Assembly (NCBI GenBank): GCA_025917655.1 | Contig: CP084619.1 | Span: 930,001 to 994,000 of the forward strand | Length of the DNA stretch: 64,000 nucleotides | Reading direction: 5' to 3' | Source: Chlorella sorokiniana | Taxonomy: Eukaryota > Chlorophyta > Trebouxiophyceae > Chlorellales > Chlorellaceae | Shown here: piece after piece, positions 35,043-46,100 of the stretch | How positions within the stretch are numbered: the first letter of the stretch is position 1 | Layout of the letters: every line of letters starts with the position of its first letter | Notes under the pieces: model-generated | Told to the model about the DNA's origin: nothing | The model's input: only the letters and a program-made list of their open reading frames with translations | Database searches by the model: none | Made by a program: the position numbers and the translations under genes

Positions 35043-38000
35043 ATGTGGCGCAACCCCGGGGTGAGCACCGCTTTAGAGCGTGTGGCACCCGGCCCTCTTG
35101 CGCACAGATGCTGCACTCGCTCTTATCACGACGTGCTTCACTCCTCCCCACGGCACTGCGTAATGAAACCCTTGCCCTGAATGCTTTTGCCCCTTAATGT
35201 GTAGCTGGACAAACGCATTGTTGAAGCCACGTACATTCGCGATGCACCCAGCGACCTAGGCCCGCCGCAGAAACAGGGTGGCATGCAGGGGGCGGCGGCG
35301 CGGCCCGCCAGGCAGCGTGTTGCTGTCCCTTCTGCTGCTGGCCGTCTTTGCGGCACTGCTTTATGCGGGGCCAATCTACCCTAGCACTGTTCAGCAGCTG
35401 CACCTGCATCTACGCCTACCCCAGGCTTCACAGAACCTAGAGGTCAACCTGGGAGCAGGCGGGTTGTTGGCCGCAGACAGCGTGCGAACTGCAGTCATAG
35501 CCGCGGTCAGTGGAGCCAGCACCAACACTCTGTCTTTTGAGGTGTGCAGTGGCTTTGCACATCAGCGAGTGGATATAGTGTCTGGTGAGTCTCGCTATTC
35601 TAAAGCTGCCACTCTGCGCTTTGAGGGCTTGCCTGCATGCAAATGCCTTGGACGGGCACCTCCCATCTCCTGGCCCCCAGCATCACTCCTGTGGCCGCTA
35701 CTCTGCTATTGCGATGCAGGCTTGATCCTCGCGGTCGAGTTGAATCGCACGCTGGTGCTGCCGCGGTTGTTGCTGGACCGCAGCCGGGCCAGCGATGGCC
35801 AGGATAGCGATGACGACTCCGTGGGGTCTGTGGAGTTTGGGTGAGGGCAGGTAGAGCTGCATGTTTTTCGGTTGTCTGGTAGCAATGTAGTAAGCGGAAC
35901 TTGGGGGAATAGAATCATTGCCAGGCTCCATGCCCTTGGTTTTTGCACTGTCGTTTGCAGGGAAATGTTTGATGTCAATGCGTTTTTGAGCCGTTTGAGC
36001 GCTCTGGGCGTGCACGCTTCAGTCAACTTTCCACCGCCCTCAAGAACCACCGCTGGCCGTTTGGCGGACTTTGACAGCGTGCAAGCGTTACGCAGCTTTT
36101 ACGCATCAAGACAACATCTAAGGTGAGGGTATTGTAGCCAGCAGCATTGCTGTTGACTGGAGGCCATTCTGTTCCTTTGGTGCTTGCCTTGCAATATCGG
36201 CAGGGGTGACCATTCTCATCTTTTGTGGTCCCGTCTGCGGCTGCAGGGTGGATTGCCCAGCTTTCCGAGTTCCTGCGGAACTGGTCACAAGGCATGAGAA
36301 GCTTGTGTTTGCAGCATTGGATGCCCTGCGTCCAGCTCAACCCCTGCAGGCCATAATCGACAGGCAAGAGTTGTGGCCCGGCATGCAGCGTCGTGCAGGG
36401 CAGGATGTTGTGTGGCTTCTCTTGCAAGCTTGTATTTTTAGCTCTAGCTACCACACCACCTGATAAATGCTGAGGTGGAGTTGTGCACGTGCAGGGCTGA
36501 AGAGCAGCTGCGCAGCATGAGCGGCAGTCACGCTTTCAACGTTTTACAATTGAGGGCTGAGGATGAGTGGCTGTCGCATTGTGCCAACTGGGAATCCATT
36601 GGGGACGGTGCGTTTTGCACTGCTTGATGCAGCCCTGGTTGGGACTTGTTTACACAAGCTTGCAGGGAAATTTTGTGCATCTCATGTTTGATCCTGCATT
36701 GTGCAGGTGTTGTTCGGAACAATTGCATGAATAACACCGCGAGAGTTGGCAACCAGTTGCGGCTGCATCGTGTCGACCGCCAGGCACGGTTTGGGGGATG
36801 TGGAGATCAGTGCTTGTCTTTGGACCGTGACTTGCATTGGCGCTTCATTGTGTTGCAATTTGCAACAAAAGAGCCAGGCTTTGCAAAGTTTGAGCCTTGT
36901 AGATGTCATGTGCCGCAGGTGCCGTTGTTGCTATCCATCCGTAAGGGTAGCATGAGCTCTAGCTTGGTCCAACAGGCTCTGCAGAACCTTGAAGCGCACA
37001 GGTGCTCAGCTGACCATCTTTCATCTTCATGCTTTTGGCCTTGGCAATACATTTGATCACGATCCTCATCAAGACTTTGTTGACCTGTTTGGCATCTGCA
37101 GCTACAAGGTTGTGGTGCACAGCGACATTTTTGGGCGCGCCATGAAGGTGCCAGTGCTGTCAAGGGAAGAAGCGGAGTTGGTGAGCTTTTGAAGTCCTTC
37201 CGGCCCATCTGATGTCCGTCAGGTGCAGTCCTGAACTTGTGCACTTTTTCTCACTCAGGTGGACTACTACCTGGCGCTGGGCTGCCAGCAGTTTGTGGGC
37301 AACAGTGTATCGGTGTCGAGCGCCCTGCTGATCATGGAGCGGTGGCACGCAGGCCGGTTTGCCACCTACTACAATGGTGGCAACATCCCCCTGGAGGCCT
37401 TCATGCCGCTGTTCCAGTGAGGCTGTGCCTTGTGGAAAGCCTGTTTCAGGAAGCTGCAGGATGAATGGGCTGCTTTCTGAACATGAACTGCATTTACCTG
37501 TCGCCCTGCCTGCAGGATGCCATGGGTGTTCACTTACAACGACTGGTCTGCTGGCACTGAGTACGACTACATGGTGAAGGCGGCTGTGACATCTGGCATC
37601 GAGGTTGCTCGCATGAAGCCGTACTGCATGTACAGCGGCAGCACAACGTCCGAGATGTACCAGTGGTTCCTGAGCAAGGGCGTGACCATCATCCAGGTTG
37701 CTGGGGGCTGGGGTTCAGGGCTGCAGCGTGCCGCTGCCGCTCATGGGGCAAACTCCTGGTTGCCCCGATGTCCGGCAGAAAATTGCAACTGTGTTTTTGT
37801 TTGCTTTACCTTTGCAGCACGAGCCTGCGTGGCGGGATGCGTTGGTCAAGGAGGGTGCACGCAACAAGGAGGCCAACTTGGCGCACTCCCACCTGTACAA
37901 GACGGGCGGCACGCTGGTTGGCACCTTCCAGCGCATCGACATCCCCATCCTGCGGCAATTTGACCAGTACAACTACGTGCTTTTCACTGGTGGGCAGCTG

Positions 38001-39399
38001 GTCTGCCGTCGCTGTTGCTTGTATTTGGGCTGTCGCGTGCTGGCCTGGGCGCCTCAAACGCGCGGCATGACGCTGCTGCTTCGTACCTGTGCTGGGGCCT
38101 GACAGCATGCGTCTTCCTGTGCAGACTGTGATGTGTACTTCCGGCAACAGATGAAGCTTGTTGACTGGGGCACGCCGCTCCCCACAGCAGTGGGCATGGG
38201 GTGAGCTTTGCGAGACACACCTTACATGATACTGTTGAACAGGCCACTGTCACAGCACATGTGCGGCTTGACTCTTCCTTCACTGTTGTGTCATTGCAAT
38301 TGCAGTTTTGAGGGGCAAGACATTTTCCCCTACAATGCGGGGATCATGCTCATGAACATGCCCTACATGCGTAAGACCAACAAGAAGTTCCTGAGTTGGA
38401 TTCTGTCTCAGAAGAATGGCTTGTACTATCCAGGCAAGCTGCAAGCGTGATGGCCTGACGGCACAGAAGGGATAACCGCGTGTGCCCAGGCGCGACAGCT
38501 GTGTAGACTAATTTGTAGACTACTTTGCTACTGCTTGCTTTCAGGCTATGGACCTCTTGACCAGGGCGCTCTGAACCAATTTTATGAGGCACAAGTCAAA
38601 GGCAGGCCCATTAGCAAGGTGGGGCGAGGGCTTGTGTTGGGGGCGGAAGGTGGCCTGCCTTTGATGGGAGCAGTAGACGCCCAGGTTGAGGAAATGATCA
38701 TTTGAAGCCTTTGTGTACCTGTTGTCGCTGTAGGACTTCAACGCCATGTTGTTCCATCAGTACCGTCAAAATGCGCGCATTGTGCATATGAACGGGTGAG
38801 TGTGATATGGGCTTTTCATGGCATCACAACAAAGTGTGTGCTTTATGTTTGTCGCCTGCATCCTCATCTGGTTCGTTGCAGCCCCAAGCCAAATCACTAC
38901 CTGGAGTGGTTAGAAAACAGGACATGCGCATTTGGCGACATGTGTAAAATGGTGAGCGACTCACACTGCTGCTGGGTCGGCCAAGCACGGCCGGTGCACC
39001 CGCCTGCCTCACTCCCCACTCTCAGAAGGCCCGCTGCGACCCTCATGCTGTCCGATAATCTGTCCGCTGCAGGGCCTCGGTAATGGGGTGTGCCAGTACA
39101 TTGCAGAGTATGTGCAGTTCACGGCAAACTGGGATGTTCCCGCCAGATTGCACAAGCTTTGCGCCAGTGGTGCAGCCGCGCAGGCGCTGCAGCAAGCGAG
39201 CGCTGCCCAACAGGCAGCTGTCGCAGCGGTGGAGCCTCAGCAGGCTGCTGTTGCAGAGCAGCAAGACGAGGATGCGGATGATGCTGAGGGTGCCGGTGAC
39301 GCCATCAACACAGCTGCGATCAGAGCAGATGCTGGTGATGACCATGCGACCCCAGGCCACAAGGATCAGTCAAGAACGGCCAATCCCAAGCTAAACTAA
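35043..39399 (+). CDS. Two-domain glycosyltransferase copy C: O-fucosyltransferase-like + GT8-like
   Basis: Nearly a duplicate of copy B. A plausible first exon is 35043-35060 (MWRNPG, donor GGTGAGC) joined to an acceptor GTGTAG at 35204, giving LDKRIVEATYIRDAPSD in the position of copy B's FDKRTAEAAYLRDVASE. In that exon the frame breaks at a G5 run (35288-35292). Four Gs would restore GRRRGPPGSVLLSLLLLAVF, the anchor. All catalytic blocks match copy B, including LQLRAEDEWLSHC, FTDCDVYFRQQMK, GPLDQGALNQFY and HMNGPKPNHYLEW. The C-terminal tail after ADDAE differs from B and ends PGHKDQSRTANPKLN. Either the extra G is a sequence error and the gene is active, or C is a recent pseudogene with a damaged anchor. 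Intact downstream exons favour the first. Confidence 0.72.
35311..39287 (+). repeat. Right member of the roughly 4-kb near-identical direct repeat (copy C)
   Basis: Partner of 27205-31182. The intervening 4.1 kb holds the GDP-sugar transporter and a small open frame. Intron sequences are as conserved as exons, which points to recent duplication or conversion rather than purifying selection. Confidence 0.85.
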
Positions 39400-40603
39400 A
39401 CAACTCGAATGCTCCTTCCTTCATTGATGGTCAGCTTGCCTGTACATTGCCCTGTATGGCTACGTTGCATTAGTGCAACCCCAAGGGTAAAGTTCAAATA
39501 AAACCAAAGCAAGCACCAAAGTAAACAACTTTTGCCTTTGCGTCGCTCCAAAGCAAACTTTCCAAGGCGATATTGCCTTGGAGGAAATACCGCTGCAGCT
39601 CAAAGCCTATCAAAATGCAACTCAGACCACATCGAGTTTGGGCTCCAGAGAGCAAAACAACCTGTGCCCAGCCGCCTCCACCCTGCAAACACCTCTCCTT
39701 GTCCTCCATAAGCACATGCTCTAATGCCTCCCATCAGTCCTGCTTCTCTTTTGCTTTCCATCCTGTCTCCCTTTGCCTAGGGGTCTGGGATGGGATGGCG
39801 AAGCCCTCGCATGAGGGGACGATGCTGAAAACGAGGTTTGCTGCCCTCCCTCAGGCTTCTATCCAAGTTTGGTGCTGCCTCTCCGAGCGCCCTTCTGATT
39901 CTGACATCAATCAATACGCAGTTCCAGATGGAACTGCGTATTGGCCCCCTTAAAGTAGGCGTTGCAGTAGCCCGAGTCCGCCCTCAAAAGTAAAAACTAG
40001 GCTCGAGTAAGAGTTCGGTGGCTCTACGCCTGACTACGCCTGCTGTAGCACTTTGAGCAACCCAGCACCGCCCACGTGCGTCCAACGACAGGGCCCTGCG
40101 TGTTGTATATTGCTCTTGCAGTCAGTGAGTTCACTGCAATGGATGCCTTTTTCCATAACTTGAGGAAGTACAGTCCTGCGGATGAATGACGCGACAATGC
40201 CACAGCACATGCCAACTCCCTCGAGCGATTTACCGTTCACAAGCTACTTCGTGCAACTGACTTGTACCCTTGAATGACAGAGCTCAGTGCAACCGCCAGC
40301 GCGCTTCTGGCTCCCTGCGCCAGTGGTGTACGGGCCTGACAGCCGCGCCGCGCTGCAGCATAGGCGCGCTGCCTGAGGGGTCTCTTGGAAGCGGTCTCTT
40401 TGAAGGGGAACCCAACGCAGCGGTGATTCTGTTGCAACACGGCCTGAGTTTGCGTGAAAAGTTTGCGCGCGATGGTGTTGAAACCATCTGTATCAGCAAA
40501 GTCGCTCCTGGCATCCGGAGCAGCACCGTCAGTTAGGCGACAGTACAAGGTGCGGCCCAGAGCTCGCCTTTTGTCGTGTAGAGACCCAGTGAGGACTGCA
40601 ATC
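39400..40603. other. Intergenic region with a 32-bp palindrome
   Basis: No gene was recognised on either strand. Apart from the palindrome at 39912-39943 nothing stands out; it probably holds the copy C 3' UTR and the copy D promoter. Confidence 0.35.
39912..39943. repeat. Perfect inverted repeat, 15-bp arms, 2-bp spacer
   Basis: CAATACGCAGTTCCA, then GA, then the exact reverse complement. It could form a tight hairpin in RNA (termination or processing) or a cruciform, or be a transposon footprint. It lies about 510 bp after the copy C stop. Confidence 0.85.
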
Positions 40604-42774
40604 ATGGCACAGTGTCTAATGTTGCTGCAGGTCAGGGCACTAGGGGTGGCGCTGTTGGCTGTGCTGCTCATGTGGGCACGGTATCAGCAGACGCTGACCC
40701 TGAGCAGCAGGAAGGGCCCGCTGCGGCAGTCACCAGCATCTGGCGGCTTACTACTGCGTTCGGCAGAGAATGCATTCACGCTTCAGTTTGAGGTCTGCAA
40801 TGGGTTTACGAACCAGCGGATAGCGCTGATGTCAGGTTAGAGCTTGGTACAGCTGTGCTGCCCTCCCCCATGGAACCGCTTCAACATCTCACTGCTCTTC
40901 CTTTTACTACGGTATTCTCTCCTCGCTCCTGACTTGCTGCAGGCCTGATACTAGCTGCAATAGCAAAGCGCACTGTGGTGCTGCCCGACTTTTGCTCAAC
41001 GGCATGCAGCCAGATGACATGCAGACAGTCACCGCAAATGAGGCAGACACGGTGCAGTTCGGGTCAGTGCTCGCTCAGCGCCCGCCCTGCCCTCACTAGG
41101 CGCCGTGGGGCTGTCGTCTCGCCTGCTGCCGTGCAGACCCCTTGTCTGGCCTGATCGCCCCTTTTCCTGCGGTGACCTGTGTGTGCAGGGAGTGGTTTGA
41201 TGAGCAGGCGTTTGCCGAGTCGATTGCAGCACACGGTGTCGAGGTTGTCGTTGGGCGGACCCCCAACGCAACCCTGGTCTCTGTCAAGGAATTTGACAGC
41301 AACTCCAAGCCATCAGCCATCATTTCCCACTTTAGGAAGCAAAAGTCACACCAGCATATCAGGTGCCGGCCTGCTGGTGGCCAAGGCCGTTGGCTGGCAG
41401 CTGAGCAGCAGCTGTGCTGGGAACACACGCGCACATGCACGCCGTCCCGCCCCGCCACCACCACCACAAATACACACACGCGCCCCCCCGCAGCACCGCT
41501 GCCATCACTTTGGCAGTCTTGCAGCCTTCGTAGTGCCCCTGCCAACCTGTTCCCCACGTGAGGCCTGCCCGCAGGATCCCCTGCCCCGCCTTCCGCCTTC
41601 CCGGCAGCATGATGCGCAAGCACGCGGCCCTGCTGCGTGCGGCAGTGGAGGGACTACAACCTGCCCCCGCTTCCAATCCTTGCTGGCAGCGCGGCGGCAG
41701 CAGGTGGAGGCGCTCACAGGGTCGTCCGCCTACAACCTGCTGCACCTGCGGGTGGAGAAGGACTGGTTTGCGCTGTGCAAGCTGTGGGAGAACCCTGGCG
41801 AGGGGCGCAACAACTGCATGAACAACACTGTCACGGTCGGCGATGCGCTGCAGCGGGACGGCTTCGACCCGGGGGTGAGCGGGGGCGCTTTGCTGCCTCC
41901 TGCCTGCCAGCCTGGAAGCGCCGCAGCCGCATGTTAGCGGCCTGCTGGTGGGAGCCGGGGCCCGCAGCCCATGACGCTGGTGCAGAGCAGTTGTCCCATC
42001 GGGGCCTGGCTGGCTCAAGCCCCCACATCGCACTGCGCACCCACCACCCCGCACAGGTGCCCTTGGTGGTGGTGACCTCCTGGCCCGATGCAGTGCCCGA
42101 TGTGCTGGACAAGGCGCTCAAGTCCCTCAAGCAGCACAACTACACCGTGCTGCTGGGAAGCCAGTTGGTGCAGGCGGGGGAGGAGCTGACGAGGGAGGAA
42201 AGCGCGCTGGTGGGCAGTTGCAGGGCGGCTGCTGGCTCCCTGTGGCCTCAGTAGCCCACCCAACATCCCAGGCTGCCGTGCTCCCCGTTGTTGACCTGCC
42301 ACCTTGACGCCATGGGCGGTCATGTAGGCACAGCCATCGATGCGCTGCATTCCCAACCTCAAACGCCCTCCGCCCCCACTCCCACGCTCATCCCAGACTG
42401 ATTACTACCTTGCCCGCGAGGCAGCCAAGTTCACGGGCAACTCGGTCTCCACCTTCACGGCCTTCCTCATCCTTGAGCGACAGTGGCTGGGAAGGTGAGC
42501 GTCCAGGGCGCTGCGGTGCCGTCTGGCAGCCGCTGGGGTTGGCAGTCACAGGGCGCCAGCAAGCCAGCCAGAAAGCGGAGCGCGGGCATGCCGCCCCCAC
42601 CCAATCCCTCACTGACCCCACCCATCAACCCACACATGCACACACTCCTGCAGGCCGTCCGCGCACTACAACGGCGGCATCGTGCCTCTGGCCACATTTT
42701 TTCCCCTGTATGAGGAAGCGAAGGAGGGCGACAAGTTCCAGAAAGCCGACCCAGCGCTGCCCTCTTCACTCTGA
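40604..42774 (+). CDS. Diverged glycosyltransferase copy D: O-fucosyltransferase-like domain only
   Basis: The start ATG at 40604 gives MAQCLMLLQVRALGVALLAV, a type II anchor. Exons at about 40604-40837, 40944-41061, 41189-41361, 41574-41875 and later reproduce domain 1 of the neighbouring copies: FEVCNGFTNQRIALMSG, KRTVVLPD followed by LLNGMQPDDMQ, EWFDEQAFAESIAAHGVEV, NLLHLRVEKDWFALC (the LRxExDW block), NNCMNNTVTVGDAL, DYYLAREAAKFTGNSVS and AHYNGGIVPLATFFPLYEE. It then ends FQKADPALPSSL with TGA at 42772-42774. The GT8-like second domain is absent, so D is either an ancestral single-domain form or a truncated copy. Two frame breaks (after 40989 and in the C5 run 41664-41668) each fit one missing base. 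Confidence 0.72.
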
Positions 42775-43152
42775 CTCTGCCGTACGTTTACCAGAGCTGC
42801 ACCTTCTATCTGTTCTTTCTTTCTGTTATCCACACCTGTCCCCTTCCTTTTCCCTGATCTTGTCACCACCAAGCAATCTTCCCTTTCCTTTCCCCTCCTA
42901 ACACCCTACCAAAAACAATCCAAATCAATTACACAGAGGTATGTGGAAACCATAGCAATGAAAGCGGAGTATATTTGCAGCAGAGCAGCACATGGAAGTT
43001 ATAGCAAATGGGGAGAGGCAAGCAGCAACCAGAGGCAGATGTGTTCAAGGGCTGCAAAGCAGGCTGCCAGCGGGGCAGGCAAGCGTGAGACAGGCTGACA
43101 GCAGCGCTTGCTTTTGCAGCCAGGCAAGCTGAGAAGGAGGCGGGGCCGCTCC
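42775..43152. other. Convergent 3' region between copy D and ABCF1
   Basis: A pyrimidine-rich stretch (about 42795-42900) and A-rich sequence; no coding signal. It fits two converging 3' UTRs. Confidence 0.35.
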
Positions 43153-46100
43153 CTACGCCAGGTCATCGCGCTTGTTCAGCGCAGCGTGCGTCTTCCTCAG
43201 GTGCTCCTTGTACGACACGATGTCGCCGCCCCAGCGGCTCACGGTGCCCTTGTCCACCACCCAGATTTCGTTGGCCACCTGGCTGATGAGGCGGAAGTCG
43301 TGGCTGACCAGCACCAGGCCGCCGTCCCAGTCTGCAGGGGTGGGGGGGATGGGGAGGGGGCATGTTGCGGCAGGGACACGCGGGGGATGGCGGGTCGCGA
43401 CAGGGGGCCAGCGGAGCAGCAGCACGGGCTGGTGTGTGGCCGAGGGCACGGAGCACCCCGGCTGCAGCTTGCACGCGCCCAAGGGCGCGTGGGCAGCCCC
43501 GGCGCCACGTGAGCAGAGCAGGCAGGCCGGCGCTCACTGTTGATTGCCACCGCCAGCGAGTCGATCGTCTCCATGTCCAGGTGGTTGGTGGGCTCGTCCA
43601 GCAGCAGCATGTGGGGGTGCGGTGCGCCAGCCACGCAAACACCACGCGCGACTTGAGCCCGTCGGACAGCTTCTTCATGGTCAGCGTCTGCACGTGGGCG
43701 GCGGGTGCAGGCGGGGGCGCAGGCGAGGCTGACGGTGAGGAGGGGGATTGCGCGCACACAGCCGCAGTGCCGGCAGCCTCGGAGGCAGGCGCTGGCAGGG
43801 GTGCCAGCGCGCCGCACCTGCTGCGGCCCCGTGATGCCAAAGCGGCCGATGACCGCGCGCATCTTCTCCTCCCCCTGGTCCTGCCCAAACTCCCGCAGCA
43901 TGTACTCCAGCGGGGTCAGGTCCTCGGGCAGCAGCTCCGTGAGGTGCTGGTGGTACTGCCCGATGCGCAGGTGGTTGTGCCGCTTGACCATGCCGTCCAG
44001 CGGGTCCAGCTGCCCAGTCATCAGCTTCAGCAGCGTCGACTTGCCCGCGCCGTTGGGGCCCACCTGCGCGCAGGCAGCGCGGCAGCGCGCAGGTCGGCCA
44101 GGTGAGTCAGGCAGGACCGCGCGGCGCCCACCACCCCACCAAGGCTCCGCACAGCAGGCGCGGGCGTGCGGGCTGGGGCAAGGGGGCGGCGGAACGCGGC
44201 ACAGCCCGGGCAGGACAAGACCGTCGCGGGGGCAGCCAGCTGCGCAGCAGCGGCGCCTCACGATGGCCACTCGAGAGTCCAGGTCCGCGCCCAGGTCCAC
44301 GTGGGAGTAGAGCACCTTGTCGGGCGAGTAGCCAAAGGTGACGTCGGTGAACTGGAGCACCGGCGGCGGCAGCGTGCCCACGTTCTCAAACTTGAACTTG
44401 ACCACGCGGTCGGTCTCCACCTTCTCCGTCAGCCCCTCCCGCACCATCTTTGCAAGCACCTTCTCCTTGGACTGCACACGGATGCGGCGGTGGGGTGGTG
44501 CGTGGGCGCATGGTGTGGGATGGGCGGGTGTGAGAGGGTGTCTTGCAGGGGGTGGGGTGTGAACGTGTGTGCGGGGGTGGAGGGAGTGGGGGGCGAGCGC
44601 AAGCAACGGAGCAGGGCTGGAGAGAAGACGGCAGGAGAGATTCGCGGCGACGCAGCCAGCGCATGCTGCTGCAACAGCTGCCCCATGCAATGTCGAACCG
44701 CAGTCAGCGCATGCTGCTGCAACAGCTGCCGCATGCAATGTCGAAACGCAGTCAGCGCATGCTGCTGCAGCCTGCCGCGGCGCCGCCCCGCACCTGCGCC
44801 TGGCGTGCCAGCTTGGCGGAGCCGTGGCCGAAGCGCGCGATGTACTCCTTCATGTTGGCAATCTGCTCCTGCTCCCACTTGTACTTCTTCATCTGGTTCT
44901 CCTCCAGCTCGGCGCGGGTGCGCACGTACGTGTCGTAGTCGCCTGCAGGGAGGCAGGCGGGGGGGGGGTGCGGGGGGGGGGCCGGCCGGCGGGCAGGAGA
45001 GGGGCAGTGAGGAGAAGCAGGGATGGGTTGGGGCTGAGGTGATGGTGCATGGGCGGCTGGAGTTGCAGTCAGTACGACGCCAGGCAGCGTCGAGATGAGC
45101 CAAGCAGGGTGCTGAGGACGAGATTGGTTGTTGGGCAGCACGGCATGCTCAGGGTGCAGATGCGGGCGCTGCGGTTGCTGAGAGAGCGGTCAGAAGCCAA
45201 GCGTTCAAGCTGCTGGTGGTTTCATGACGCGCAGCGGGTCGTTTGATCCATCGTCCCGGCTGCTCAAAAGAGTGCAACTCGTCATCCCGCTCTCTCTAGG
45301 CGCTGGCGTGGCCATGTGCAACGGCGGCGAATGCATGGGCGGCTCAAGCAACCGTGCTCCGTAGCGGGGACAGCGGCGCGGCAGGGAGTGGGAGCGGCGC
45401 CGGAAGCCCGGCGCAGCAGGAATGGCGGCTGGGCGGGCATGCATGGGCCCACCTGCGTAGTACTTGAGCTGCTTCTGGTGCATGTGGATGATGTTGGTGC
45501 ACACGCCGTTCAAAAAGTCCTGCGGGCAGACGCAAGAGCGCCAGCGGGGCAGGGCGTGGCATGCGCTCGGCAACACAGTGCGGCAACAGGCTTGGCTTCA
45601 GCAAGCGCACAGCCCTCCGGTGGCCTCCCAGCTGGTGGTCAAACCCCCAGCTGGCGGTGCTACAGCCCCGGTAGGCTCAGCAGCCCAGCCGCGCCGCGCC
45701 GCGCCGACCCAGGGGTCACCCACGGCAGGGGGCAGCGCGGGCGCAGCTCGCCTGCGAGTGCGACACGAGCAGCAGGATGCGCTTCCAGTTCTTGAGCGTG
45801 TCCTCCAGCCACACGCACGCCTCCAGGTCCAGGTGGTTGGTGGGCTCGTCCAGGATCAGAAAGGTGGGCTCCACAAACAGCGCCCGCGCCAGCGCGATGC
45901 GCATGCGCCACCCCCCGCTGAAGTCGCGAGTCGCCTTGTTCTGCGGCAGAGCGAGTGCACAGGCGTGGGTGGATGGGTGGGTGGGTGGGTGGGCGGCCGG
46001 ATGGGCGAGTGGGAGCGCGTGAGGTGGGGTGGGACACGCGGCGCCATGGCGTAGGTGCGCAGCAGGGTCGGGGGCTGGTGGGGGCAACCTGGTGCGCTTA

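Noticed and set aside
44166-45098. Long plus-strand open frames over the ABCF1 region
   Set aside because: They are antisense shadows of GC-rich ABCF1 exons and introns, with no family motif.
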